Below, piece by piece: positions 37,501 through 46,444 of a stretch of DNA of 64,000 nt (its first letter is position 1; every line of letters starts with the position of its first letter). The notes under the pieces were generated by a model. The model made no database searches, had not been told where the DNA came from, and saw nothing but the letters and a program-made list of their open reading frames with translations. Position numbers and translations under genes: made by a program. The DNA comes from Ignatzschineria larvae DSM 13226 (GTDB lineage: Bacteria > Pseudomonadota > Gammaproteobacteria > Cardiobacteriales > Wohlfahrtiimonadaceae), in contig NZ_CP150637.1 of assembly GCF_038500265.1 (NCBI RefSeq), positions 67,001 through 131,000 on the forward strand, read 5' to 3'.

Positions 37501-39136
37501 AATCTTTTCCTGAGAGTTGTTCGAGTAAGCTAAAAAGGATAAAGCAGAGGAATAGTAGTAACATTGCCGTTACCGCTCCATCATTGGTACGATATGCCCC
37601 TAATTGCTGATAGAGATAGTAGGGTAATGTGCGAAAATCCTCATTGCCAAAGAGCGCCACTACGCCAAAATCGCCAATGGAGATCACCGAAGCAAAAGCA
37701 AGGGCTTGAGCAATGGGCTTTTTGAGGGCTTTCAGTTCAACGATCCATAACCGGCGAACGCCTTGAATATTGAGAGATTGGCAGAGGGGATTGTAGCGCT
37801 CCGCAAGATCTCTCATCGGATTATCGAGGGTTTTCAGCGCATAAGGAATCGCTAGGAGTGCATTCGCCACAATCACTACAGGATAAGGGGATTGGGGAAT
37901 GCCGATCGTCTCATTAAAGAGAATAAAGAAACCTGTTGCTAATACAATACCCGGCATCGCTAAAATTAACAGGCCACTGAGCTCTAAAGTCTGTCCCCAC
38001 CGTTCATTCCCCCGAAGTCGAAGCTCCCGACTACTCCAGAGAATCATCATCGTGAGTGTCACCGAGAGAAGCCCGGCACACAGCGCAATAATCAGCGAGG
38101 TGGAAGCCGCTTGCCACAGTGCTGATTGTTGCAGTACGGCAAGAATGCGCCCATTCAATCCATCAATAATAATGGCAATGAGCGGTGGCAGGAGTAGTAA
38201 AAGCGCTAAGAGAATAATCAGCGTATCTCGAATCTGCCGAAAATGATTATCTGCCGGATCGAACCAACGCCGTGCTTGTGTGGTGCCAATGGCAAAGGCG
38301 CTATTGATGCGTTGGCTAAGTAGGACTAAACCGATACAGAAAAAGAGTTGAATAAGGGCTAAAATCGCCGCTCTACCGGGATCAAAATCATAATTGAGCG
38401 CTTGATAAATCGCTAACTCAATTGTGGTTGCTTTCGGTCCACCTCCAAGGGCTAACACTGTGGCAAAGCTCGCAAAGCAGAGCATAAAGATCAGTGCCGC
38501 AGTAGGTAATAATTGCCGGCGCAGATAGGGCCACTCTACAATGCGAAATTGTTGCCATTCATTAAAGCCTAATTGCGCTGCAATCTGCCGCTGTTCTACA
38601 GAAATACTCTCAAGCGCTTGTAGTAACATTCGAGCGGCAAGGGGGAGATTGAAAAAGACATGAGCGAGCAGAATCCCTTGTAAACCATAAGGTGAGAAGC
38701 GATATTCAAGCCCTATCATCTCCAATAGCATCGCAAGCCAACCACTTTTACCATAGATCGAGAGAATGCCAAATACGGCCACTAAGACCGGTAAGACTAA
38801 CGTCATTGCACAGAGACGAAGAAGCAGGGTTCTCCCGGGGAAACGCCGGCGATAGAGTGCTCTAGCGAGTAAAATAGCGGGGATCACAGAGAGTAGGGCA
38901 GAGAGAAAGGCTTGATAAAAGGTAAAGCCAATCACGTGCCAGAGATAGTGATCATGCCAAATAGCGCTCAAGGAAATAGATGGCGCAAAGCACCAGAGCG
39001 CACCAAAGGCGAGGAGCGCAACGGTAATGAGTAATAGCGCCGCTACAATGCCCGGCCACAGAGAGAGAGAACTCTTTGGCCGATGAGCCTGATCTTGCAA
39101 AGCCGATTGACGGTGATGATGGGGTAGGGAATACAT
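37484..39136 (-). CDS. thiP: Thiamine ABC transporter, permease
   Basis: A 550-residue permease with two fused membrane domains of about six helices each. The first EAA-like loop is in [20 protein letters not shown] and the second is in the region [16 protein letters not shown]. coli ThiP has 536 residues. I use the ATG at 39136, which has GAGGA upstream and lies after the thiB stop; an open frame reaching 39199 would overlap thiB by 37 bp. It is the middle gene of thiBPQ. Confidence 0.92.
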   Translation of the reverse strand: MYSLPHHHRQSALQDQAHRPKSSLSLWPGIVAALLLITVALLAFGALWCFAPSISLSAIWHDHYLWHVIGFTFYQAFLSALLSVIPAILLARALYRRRFPGRTLLLRLCAMTLVLPVLVAVFGILSIYGKSGWLAMLLEMIGLEYRFSPYGLQGILLAHVFFNLPLAARMLLQALESISVEQRQIAAQLGFNEWQQFRIVEWPYLRRQLLPTAALIFMLCFASFATVLALGGGPKATTIELAIYQALNYDFDPGRAAILALIQLFFCIGLVLLSQRINSAFAIGTTQARRWFDPADNHFRQIRDTLIILLALLLLLPPLIAIIIDGLNGRILAVLQQSALWQAASTSLIIALCAGLLSVTLTMMILWSSRELRLRGNERWGQTLELSGLLILAMPGIVLATGFFILFNETIGIPQSPYPVVIVANALLAIPYALKTLDNPMRDLAERYNPLCQSLNIQGVRRLWIVELKALKKPIAQALAFASVISIGDFGVVALFGNEDFRTLPYYLYQQLGAYRTNDGAVTAMLLLFLCFILFSLLEQLSGKDYDSAQ

Positions 39137-39162
39137 CAATGAGAGATCCTCATTCAAGTCAA

Positions 39163-40218
39163 TTATTGACTCACCGCCGATTGCCATAAACGAATCCAAT
39201 GTTGTCGCTCTTTCTCCACTTCTTCAGCACTAAAGAGCAACGCTTTGCTTGGAATCGGCAGCGCTTTGTAGACTTCCGGTAATGGAATATCAATCACAGG
39301 ATACATCCAATTGGTAGTCGGGAGCGTCTCTTGAAATGCCGGCGTTAACATAAATTGCAGGAATTGATCGGCTAATGCTTCATTTTGGCTTGTAGCCAAC
39401 TTCGCTGCGACTTCTACCTGTAGATAGTGCCCTTCATCGAAGATTGCTGCCGCATAGCTGTCATCTTTATCATAGAGCATCTGATAGCCCGGCGATGTGG
39501 TATAACTCAAGACAAAATCACTTTCATCCTTGAGAAAGAGGCCATAAGATTCGCTCCAACCTTTGGTGACGGTCAGCGTCTTTTTCGCCATCTTTTGCCA
39601 AGCGGCTGTACTCTCATCTCCATAGAGTTTCTCCATCCAAAACAGTAATCCCAATCCTGGCGTACTAGTCCGAGGATCTTGATAGATAATACTCCAAGAT
39701 TTACTACTATCGAGGAGTGCATTCATACTTGTGGGCGGATTTTGGATCTTCTCTTTATTATAGATAAAGGCAAAATAGCCATAATCGTAAGGAATAAATG
39801 TCTGATGATCCCATTCAATCGGCAGTTTGAGTTTTGAGGTATCCACATTGGCCGGAGCAAATAGCCCCGTCTCTTCCGCCGCTGCAATCAGATTATTATC
39901 AAGACCAAGGATAATATCCGCTTTACTCTTTTTACCTTCCATCCGTAGGCGATTGAGTAGGGCAACGCCATCACCGAGAGAGACTAATTTCAGCTCACAA
40001 TCGCACTCTTTTTCAAAGCGCTCCTTAATCAGTGGCCCCGGCCCCCATTCTGCGGCAAAGGAATCATAAGTGTAGACGGTGAGTATCGGTTTCTCTGCCA
40101 AGGCGAACGTGGTCACGCAGGTTAAAATCATAGAAGTGGCAAGGAGAATTCGCCCAATCGGTTGAGCAATCGATCGAGATAAGCGTTGAAATATGGAAGA
40201 ATCAGTTTTATGCGTCAT
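39163..40218 (-). CDS. thiB: Thiamine ABC transporter, periplasmic binding protein
   Basis: A 351-residue binding protein. A signal peptide occupies about residues 1-42 (hydrophobic stretch then FALA/EKP). The mature start PILTVYTYDSFAAEWGPGP and the segments SLGDGVALLNRLR, IPYDYGYFAFIYNKE and YTTSPGYQMLYD are typical of ThiB/TbpA. It delivers thiamine and its phosphates to ThiP. The ATG at 40218 has AGGAG upstream. A TPP riboswitch precedes it. Confidence 0.94.
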   Translation of the reverse strand: MTHKTDSSIFQRLSRSIAQPIGRILLATSMILTCVTTFALAEKPILTVYTYDSFAAEWGPGPLIKERFEKECDCELKLVSLGDGVALLNRLRMEGKKSKADIILGLDNNLIAAAEETGLFAPANVDTSKLKLPIEWDHQTFIPYDYGYFAFIYNKEKIQNPPTSMNALLDSSKSWSIIYQDPRTSTPGLGLLFWMEKLYGDESTAAWQKMAKKTLTVTKGWSESYGLFLKDESDFVLSYTTSPGYQMLYDKDDSYAAAIFDEGHYLQVEVAAKLATSQNEALADQFLQFMLTPAFQETLPTTNWMYPVIDIPLPEVYKALPIPSKALLFSAEEVEKERQHWIRLWQSAVSQ

Positions 40219-40283
40219 AATAGCTCCTGTGTAATGCGTCACAGGATCTGAGGGAGATCGCCCTCGTGGCCATCTGCTCTCAA

Positions 40284-40382
40284 ATCCCTACGCCGGTATT
40301 GTCCGGATCAGGTTCGACGGGTGAAATCTCAGCCCTTTAAAGATCAGATCATCCTAATCATCCCTAAATGGCACCCCGTTGA
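40284..40382 (-). promoter_or_regulatory. TPP riboswitch (THI element)
   Basis: On the minus strand the order is GGGGTGCC, then GGCTGAGATTTCACCC, GTCGAACCTGATCCGG and ATACCGGCGTAGGGA. These are the conserved blocks of the thiamine pyrophosphate aptamer. It ends about 65 bp before the thiB start, so high TPP should shut off thiBPQ, most likely at translation, as I see no terminator between. Confidence 0.96.
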
Positions 40383-40460
40383 GATAGCCCTCATTGTAGA
40401 GATTTTCAAGAGCTCTGTAAACTTGTGTCATAAAAGGGGATGTTTGATGGTTGTCACTAA

Positions 40461-41072
40461 GTAAATCTATCCCATCGCCGGAGCGAAGTATCCCGCTCTT
40501 TTACCAATCGTGCGCCGGCAGATTGGACATCTTTAATGCCGGGAGTTAAGCGGAAATTCTATCTATGCCGGCAATAGTGGTATTTCTCAATGCAGAGAAA
40601 ATAGTTTGAGAAGTTGAGAAACTGCTCACCCGCGGGCGCGGGATTTGTCTGGAATTGCAAGCATTCCCTCCCGCCGGGAATCGGCTTTTAATAAGAATGA
40701 AAAAATTTCAGAAAGTTTTCCCACATCTGAAAAGTTAGAACTATCTTTATTGATATAAGACAATCCCTCCCATCGCCGGAGCGAAGTATACCGTTCTTCC
40801 ATCAATCGCGTGCCGGCAGGTTGGGCATCTTCAATGCAGGATAATAAATAGATCGTTCATCTGTGTCGAGCATTGCCGAGAGTTAAGCGGACATTCTATC
40901 TATGCTGAAATATAATGATATCTCTCAATGTTGAGAAAATAGTTTGAGAAGTTGAGAAACTACTCACCCGCGGGCGCGGGATTTGTCTGGAATTGCAAGC
41001 ATTCCCTCCTGCCGGGAATTAGATTTGATTTGAGATTACTAAGAAAACTCCTCCCATCGCCGGGGGATAGTA
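40461..41072 (+). repeat. Repeat-family array between the thi riboswitch and DUF2335 gene
   Basis: Palindromes at 40662 and 41000 (period 338 bp). The longer unit contains additional text GCGGAAATTCTATCTATGCCGGCAATAGTGG and GAGAAAATAGTTTGAGAAGTTGAGAAAC not found in the 231-bp type. ATGAAAAAATTTCAG is at 40697. No gene is supported in 40383-41114. Confidence 0.9.
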
Positions 41073-41114
41073 TATTTTTATAATTTTGATATGGACTCAT
41101 ACTATCAGTCCAGA

Positions 41115-41662
41115 TTATTTATCTGGATCTGCTTTTTTATTATTTTCATGATTGAATAATAAACTTTTTAATCCCATGACAATTGGAAGACTTAAAAAGG
41201 CAATGCTAACAGTGGGGTGAGCATCACTCCAAATACTGATTAGAGAAGCCGCTATTAAGCCCCAAACTAACCATGTGCCTCTTTTATTGGATTTTTCGGC
41301 TAAATTGAGCGATCTAGACACTCGGTCGATTTCAGAATCTGTTAGTGCTTTTTCAATTTGCATAGTATGTTCTCTTTATATTATTGACATTTCAATAATC
41401 TTTGTTGCCACACCAGGCACAATTTTTTCATACTCTTCTAATAAAGCGGGGGGAGGTAATGGGCCTGAAAAGAGCTGGCTTTTAATTTGCAGCGTTTCTT
41501 TTATTTTTTCTTCTTTAATTTTTCAGGAAGATCACTATTTGCAATTTGGGTAATCCTTTCTACTTCATCAGAAATTAAATCTTTCTCTGGTTCAGTTGAA
41601 CAGGACGTTTCTATATCATTTTGTTTATCATCTTTTGATAGATCTTTTGTTATCACGGTCAT
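41115..41662 (-). pseudogene. Broken DUF2335-family membrane protein gene
   Basis: Read from ATG 41662, the protein runs to DLPEKLKKKK and stops in an A6 run (41504-41509). Changing frame there continues as IKETLQIKSQLFSGPLPPPALLEEY..VPGVATKIIEMSII, the DUF2335 hallmark, then a TAA at 41376-41378, then in frame the last 82 residues (from ATG 41363) with two membrane helices. So one frameshift and one stop interrupt a protein of ~180 residues. The 82-residue end may still be translated by itself. DUF2335 proteins are small membrane proteins of unknown role. Confidence 0.72.
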
Positions 41663-41867
41663 CCCCATAACGCGCTAATACCTCAGCTGTGGCCTGAGAG
41701 ATATCTTCGGCTACAATTTGCATATCTTCTTCAGCGCTTCTTAATTTAACTTTAGCTGGCTGAATAGATGATAAGTAATCCGTACAGTGACTTGAAATAG
41801 TAGGTATATCTGGAAAACTTATCATGTTATTAGACCAGTTCAAAATTCTATGACTCAGCTTTCTCAT
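41628..41867 (-). CDS. Hypothetical 79-residue protein upstream of the DUF2335 gene
   Basis: A small soluble protein with no family I recognise. It begins MRKLSHRILNW and ends in a basic tail (RDNKRSIKR). AAGGAG lies seven bases before the ATG, so translation is likely. It overlaps the start of the DUF2335 reading frame by 35 bp, which suggests translational coupling. An IS3-family element lies 42 bp upstream and may have removed its promoter. Confidence 0.6.
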   Translation of the reverse strand: MRKLSHRILNWSNNMISFPDIPTISSHCTDYLSSIQPAKVKLRSAEEDMQIVAEDISQATAEVLARYGDDRDNKRSIKR

Positions 41868-41963
41868 GAGTAAACTCCTTTTTAGTTATCACAGTAACTA
41901 TGATGATTGTGTAATCCTCCCCTTTTTAGGGCTATTTAAAAGTAGAAGGTTTCTCTTGGTTTA

Positions 41964-42818
41964 TTAAAGTTGACACGGTGGCACAGATCCAATGGCTGAA
42001 TGGGGTCTTTCATTATTATAACTCCATAGCCATTTAGTGGAGTAAATTTGTGCTTCATTGATTGTTCCAAACAGATAATTCGATAGTAACTCCTCTCTTA
42101 CGGTGCGGTTAAATCGCTCAATATAAGCATTTTGTGTGGGTTTCCCCGGTTGAGTATAGATCAGAGTGATCTTCTTTGAATTAGCCCAATCAATTAATTT
42201 CTGGCTAATATATTCAGGGCCATTATCACATCGAATCGCTGCAGGCTTTCCTCTCCATTCAATAATTCTCTCTAAGGAGCGAATCACTTTTTCTGTCGGT
42301 AAACTAAAATCAATATCCACGCAAAGACCTTCTCGATTATAATCATCAATCACATTAAAAGTTCGGAAATAACGTCCATTTTGCAAGCTGTCAGACATAA
42401 AATCCATCGACCATATTTGATTAATATCTGTCGCTAATCCCAATGCTTCGGGGCAATTTCTGATGATTCGTTTTTTAGGTTTAATTCTGAGATTAAGCTC
42501 TAATTCCCGATAAACTCTTAAAACTCGTTTATGATTCCATCGGAACTTTTGAATATTTCTCAAATAATCAAAACATAAACCAAAACCCCAACGCTTATGA
42601 GCTTTAGTTAACTTCAGTAACCAAGTTTCAATGAGTCTGTTTTCGGAAGAGGCTTTGGCCTGATAGTGAAAAGCCGTTTTGCTAATCCCAAATATCTCAC
42701 AAACCAAACGAATGGAGATATCTTGAGTCTTTAAAACAGCTTTAGCCATCTCTTTTCGTTGAGATGGCTTTACCACTTTCCCTCTAAAGCTTCTTGGCGG
42801 ATACGGGACTTTAAACAT
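41964..42818 (-). CDS. IS3-family transposase OrfB
   Basis: The catalytic part, with an rve integrase core: DINQIWSMDFMSD (first Asp), IRCDNGPEYISQ (second Asp) and QPGKPTQNAYIERFNRTVREE (cited as GKPTQNAYIERFNRTV, with the Glu). An N-terminal HTH_21-like part precedes it. The frame is open from 42818 but no ribosome site is evident, so it is probably made only as a fusion with OrfA. The gene appears intact. Confidence 0.92.
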   Translation of the reverse strand: MFKVPYPPRSFRGKVVKPSQRKEMAKAVLKTQDISIRLVCEIFGISKTAFHYQAKASSENRLIETWLLKLTKAHKRWGFGLCFDYLRNIQKFRWNHKRVLRVYRELELNLRIKPKKRIIRNCPEALGLATDINQIWSMDFMSDSLQNGRYFRTFNVIDDYNREGLCVDIDFSLPTEKVIRSLERIIEWRGKPAAIRCDNGPEYISQKLIDWANSKKITLIYTQPGKPTQNAYIERFNRTVREELLSNYLFGTINEAQIYSTKWLWSYNNERPHSAIGSVPPCQL

Positions 42819-43036
42819 TCTTCAGCATACATTTTTTTGAGCCTTGCATTCTCAGCTTCTAGCTCTTTTAAGCGAGTAATCATCGAGGCATCCATACCAC
42901 CATATTTTGAACGCCACTTATAAAATGTCGCCGAACTAATCCCATGCTCTCGACATAAATCGGTCACTTTCACGCCTGATTCATTCTGCTTTAAGATTGA
43001 CATGATTTGTGTGTCTGTGAATTTTGATTTTTTCAT
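42770..43036 (-). CDS. IS3-family transposase OrfA
   Basis: An 88-residue helix-turn-helix protein (TDLCREHGISSATFYKWRSKYGG as HTH_Tnp_1, cited in part: HGISSATFYKWRSKYGG) with a leucine-zipper-like end (LKELEAENARLKKMY). GGGAAAG (42776-42782 on the minus strand) lies in the frame G-GGA-AAG just before the stop, a good X-XXY-YYZ heptamer for -1 frameshifting into orfB. ATTTCTCC gives GGAG-type ribosome site upstream. Confidence 0.92.
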   Translation of the reverse strand: MKKSKFTDTQIMSILKQNESGVKVTDLCREHGISSATFYKWRSKYGGMDASMITRLKELEAENARLKKMYAEECLKSRIRQEALEGKW

Positions 43037-43305
43037 AGTTAATTTCTCCTAAGTAAATAATACGAGAAAATTCTACTTATAGTCGGTATTATTTTTAGGG
43101 AGGATTACAATTGCATATGTTTTAAGTATATACTTTATTGTTATATTCCCCAACTATCTACATAGTAGGTTTAATTCTATAACAGTAAGCTAGATAACTT
43201 TTTAAACTTCATGAGTAATTACCTTAAGCTTAGGTGTTCTTTTTTGATTGTGGGAAATAACACTTAAAAGATTAAAAAGATCTTTTATCCTCGGGATCTC
43301 TCTGG

Positions 43306-43740
43306 AGTTGCACACATTCCCTCCCGCCGGGAATCGACTTTTAATAAGAATGAAAAAATTTCAGAAAGTTTTCCCACATCTGAAAAGTTAGAACTATCTT
43401 TATTGATATAAGACAATCCCTCCCATCGCCGGAGCGAAGTATCCCGCTCTTTTACCAATCGTGCGCCGGCAGATTGGGTATCTTCAATGCAGGATAATAA
43501 ATAGATCGTTCATCTGTGTCGAGCATTGCCGAGAGTTAAGCGGAAATTCTATCTATGCCGGCAATAGTGGTATTTCTCAATGCCGAGAAAATAGTTTGAG
43601 AAGTTGAGAGGCTACCCACCCGCGGGCGCGGGATCTCTCTGGAGTTGCAAGCATTCCCTCCCGCCGGGAATCGGCTTTTAATAAGAATGAAAAAATTTCT
43701 GAAATTATCCCCGTAATAACCGGTAAGCGCTATGTTTATG
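43306..43740 (+). repeat. Repeat-family array before the HigBA-like pair
   Basis: Palindromes at 43315 and 43652 (period 337 bp, the long unit type) with ATGAAAAAATTT at 43350 and 43687. The second unit is cut off after CCCCGTAATAACC. The flanking parts 43114-43305 and 43741-43963 show no gene. Confidence 0.9.
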
Positions 43741-43963
43741 GTATTAGAGATATCTGTCTATGTCGAAAATAAGAAATGGCTAATTAATAATGACTCAATG
43801 AGTATTAAAATATAGGTTGAAGGCTATATTTTAAGCGAGTAAAATGATTTTAAGGAAAACAACTATTTGCTTTATCCATTGATCAATCTATTGACGATGA
43901 TAGATAGACATCTCTAGGTTTTTGAAAATAAAAATAGAGCCGAGGATAAAGGGATCAGTAGAT

Positions 43964-44311
43964 ATGAATTGGGATGTTTACTTTTCAGAAAGGTTTGAAA
44001 AATGGTTGTTACAACAAGATATTAAGATTCAAGAAGATATTATGGCCTATATAGGATTGTTAGAAAAAAGAGGTCCACAGCTATCAAGACCTTATGCAGA
44101 TACCATTCAAGGATCACAATTTCCTAATATGAAAGAACTTCGAGTGCAATCGCAGGGGAATCCTTATCGATTATTTTTTGCATTTAATCCACAGCGAGAA
44201 GCTATTATATTGATAGCTGATAATAAAAAGGGATGGAAAGATCAGGATTTTTATAAAAAGTGGGTTCCGATTGCAGATCAACTATTTGCCACAGAGCTTG
44301 ATGAAAATTAA
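43964..44311 (+). CDS. HigB/RelE-type toxin (phage Gp49-like family)
   Basis: A 115-residue protein with the order typical of the HigB-like Gp49 family: VYFSERFEKWLL, GPQLSRPYADTIQGSQFPNMKELR, PYRLFFAFNPQREAIIL and DNKKGWKD. These toxins cut mRNA at the ribosome. I start at ATG 43964 (AAGGGAT upstream); the open frame reaches 43922. A helix-turn-helix antitoxin gene follows, so the order is toxin first, as in higBA. Confidence 0.85.
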   Translation: MNWDVYFSERFEKWLLQQDIKIQEDIMAYIGLLEKRGPQLSRPYADTIQGSQFPNMKELRVQSQGNPYRLFFAFNPQREAIILIADNKKGWKDQDFYKKWVPIADQLFATELDEN

Positions 44312-44360
44312 GAGTGATATATATCATCCAATTAATAGAATCAAGGAATGGAGTATCAAA

Positions 44361-44693
44361 ATGAAATCAGATTTAAAAAAATCTAAAAAGAGAATCTCTT
44401 CTAAAGAATTTACGCAGAAATATATGTCTAAAGAGAGCCAAGATCGTATTCAAGCACTAACAGATCAACTAGATTTGGAATATAGTCTTATGTTGATTAG
44501 AAAAGAACTCAATAAAACTCAGAAAGAGATTGCTGAGATATTGGGGATATCACAACCGACGCTTTCAGGTATTGAAAATGTTACTCAAGATATCAAGCTC
44601 TCAACAATGAAAAAATATATTGAAGCATTAGGTGGTTCTATGAGTATCAATATTAATCTACCTACGGGTAAAACTGTCTCTATCAACGTATAG
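44361..44693 (+). CDS. HigA-like XRE antitoxin
   Basis: A 110-residue protein. The XRE-type helix-turn-helix is at about residues 45-85: LIRKELNKTQKEIAEILGIS, QPTLSGIENV. The basic N-terminus and the rest fit HigA-type antitoxins that bind toxin and repress the operon. GGAATGGAG lies before the ATG chosen; 49 bp separate it from the toxin stop. The pair sits alone between two repeat arrays. Confidence 0.83.
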   Translation: MKSDLKKSKKRISSKEFTQKYMSKESQDRIQALTDQLDLEYSLMLIRKELNKTQKEIAEILGISQPTLSGIENVTQDIKLSTMKKYIEALGGSMSININLPTGKTVSINV

Positions 44694-44717
44694 ATTATTT
44701 TATTCGAAGCAATTAAG

Positions 44718-45231
44718 ACAATCCATCTCATCGCCGGAGCGAAGTATCCTGCTCTTTTACCAATCGTGCGCCGGCAGGTTGGGTATCTTTAATGCCGGGA
44801 GATTAGTTTGAGAAGTTGAGAAACGGCTCATCCGCGGGATCTGTTCTATTGCCGAGAGATTGAAAATCACTCACCTGCGGGCGCTCGAATCTTCTGGATT
44901 TGCAAGCATTCCCTCCCGCCGGGAATCAGATTTGATTTGAGATAAAAATTTCAGAAAGTTTTCCCACATCTGAAAAGTTAGAACTATCTTTATTGATATA
45001 AGACAATCCCTCCCATCGCCGGAGCGAAGTATCCCGCTCTTTTACCAATCGTGCGCCGGCAGATTGGACATCTTCAATGCCGGGAGTTAAGCGGAAATTC
45101 TATCTATGTCGGCAATAGTGGTATTTCTCAATGCCGAGAAAATAGTTTGAGAAGTTGAGAAACTACTCACCTGCGGGCGCTCGAATCTTCTGGATTTGCA
45201 AGCATTCCCTCCCGCCGGGAATCACTAAGAA
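44718..45231 (+). repeat. Repeat-family array between HigBA-like and AbiEii-like units
   Basis: Palindromes at 44907 and 45203 (period 296 bp). Parts of several unit types are mixed: CATCGCCGGAGCGAAGTATCC at about 44731 and 45016, and CTCGAATCTTCTGGATTTGCAAG twice. A short ATTTCAGAAAGTTTTCCC block is present without its ATG. No gene is supported in 44694-45320. Confidence 0.9.
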
Positions 45232-45320
45232 AGATTAATTGTCTTTAATGTTAAGCCACCTTACAATACAGATAGTTGTTGTAGAAAAGATCAACATTAG
45301 TTTATAAGAGAGGTGTCAAT

Positions 45321-45530
45321 ATGAAAAATACCATCAATCGTCAAGAGTATCCTTTCTTAGATTTAATTTTATGGGATACGACTAAACAGGAATTTACGCC
45401 TGAAGAGATCTTCTATTTTTGTGAAAAAAGATACCAATATTTTGATGAAAAAAATCTCTCTCATAAAGAGCTAGCACTTTTACAACAATTGATAGATGTA
45501 GTAGGAAAAGGTATTTTTCTTCATGCTTAA
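45321..45530 (+). CDS. Hypothetical 69-residue protein, partner of AbiEii-like gene
   Basis: A small acidic to neutral protein (begins MKNTINRQEYPFLDLILWD). It is not a family I recognise. AGAGAGGTG precedes the ATG. Its last 8 bases overlap the start of the next gene (ATGCTTAA), which indicates a two-gene unit with coupled translation. By position and size it could be the antitoxin of an AbiEii-like toxin, but usual AbiEi antitoxins are larger winged-helix proteins. Confidence 0.68.
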   Translation: MKNTINRQEYPFLDLILWDTTKQEFTPEEIFYFCEKRYQYFDEKNLSHKELALLQQLIDVVGKGIFLHA

Positions 45531-46233
45531 AAAAATAGAGCGCCGCCATCATCAAATTATTTATAAAGCCCTAGAGCGATTTAATTCTGAATTTTTAAGT
45601 CAAAATACAATTTTATTTGGTGGTGGAACTAGAATTGCTTTGGAGTTAAACGAGTATCGAGAATCTGTAGATATTGATTTTATCTGTCCAAATAAGGATT
45701 CTTATAGAGCAGTTAGAAGTGAAGTCACAAATCAATCTCTAGGGAATTTAGTCTTGGAAGATTTTGATTATCCAAGAGATATTCGGGCAGATCGAGATGC
45801 TGTAAGAGCGGTTGTTAATATAGAAAATACGTTAATAAAATTAGAATTTGTATCTTTTGCAGATTATGAGTTAACGAGATCTAAGGGACATTTTTTTAAT
45901 GTTCCTTATTTAGATCAGAAATCCTGTTATGTCAATAAACTACTTGCGAATGCAGATAGATATACGGAATATAAAGATATATTAGATTTGATCGTGATGT
46001 TTCATTTTTGGGGAGCAATACCTGAGGAGAGCTGGCGGATTGCAGCTCAGCATTACTCATATCAAGTTATTTTTTATGGGTTAGAAAAAGCTTTATTGAA
46101 TAAGTCTCATTATTTAGAAAAAGCTACTGAGTATTCAATGAGTCATCAAATTAAGGCAATCTTAATGAGTCGATTGGTGCCCAATTTCGCAAACTATATC
46201 ATTCAAGAAAAGCACAATAGATTATCTGTTTAA
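45523..46233 (+). CDS. AbiEii/AbiGii-like nucleotidyltransferase
   Basis: A 236-residue protein. The N-terminal LFGGGTRIALELNEYRESVDIDFI (cited in part: GGGTRIALEL and SVDIDF) gives the GGT...DxD pattern of minimal nucleotidyltransferases, with D50 and D52 as likely metal ligands. Further on NKLLANADRYTEYKDILDL resembles the K..D..DLxDL region of the AbiEii family. Such enzymes act as toxins, some by adding nucleotides to tRNA. It overlaps the 69-residue gene by 8 bp. No other gene shares the unit. Confidence 0.75.
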   Translation: MLKKIERRHHQIIYKALERFNSEFLSQNTILFGGGTRIALELNEYRESVDIDFICPNKDSYRAVRSEVTNQSLGNLVLEDFDYPRDIRADRDAVRAVVNIENTLIKLEFVSFADYELTRSKGHFFNVPYLDQKSCYVNKLLANADRYTEYKDILDLIVMFHFWGAIPEESWRIAAQHYSYQVIFYGLEKALLNKSHYLEKATEYSMSHQIKAILMSRLVPNFANYIIQEKHNRLSV

Positions 46234-46269
46234 TATAAAATTCATTTGTGAATTAGATATGATTTATAA

Positions 46270-46434
46270 CAACTAAGAAAATTAACCGCATCTCCGGAGC
46301 GAAGTATCCCGTTCTTCCAGCAATCGCGCGCCGGGAGATTAGTTTGAGAAGTTGAGAGACTACTCATCCGCGGGCGCTCGAATCTTCTGGATTCACAAAC
46401 ATTCCCTCCCGCCGGGAATCCGCTTTCAATCAGT
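46270..46434 (+). repeat. Single repeat-family unit before rsmD
   Basis: It contains CATCTCCGGAGCGAAGTATCCCG, CGCGCGCCGGGAG, CCGCGGGCGCTCGAATC and CATTCCCTCCCGCCGGGAATC (palindrome at 46400). It ends about 10 bp from the rsmD stop. Confidence 0.88.
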
Positions 46435-46444
46435 ATCAAAATCC

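Larger units (their letters stand above)
41910..43109 (-). mobile_element. IS3-family insertion sequence
   Basis: A 1200-bp element with inverted ends TGTAATCCTCCC, flanked by the 4-bp direct repeat ATTG (41906-41909 and 43110-43113). Two overlapping transposase frames read on the minus strand, joined by a -1 slippery site. A 4-bp duplication and this orfA type fit the IS51/IS407 side of the IS3 family. Confidence 0.95.

Noticed and set aside
41115-41363. Independent 82-residue membrane protein gene
   Set aside because: It is in frame with and completes the DUF2335 protein upstream of a TAA, so it is better treated as the end of the broken gene, although separate translation from ATG 41363 is possible.
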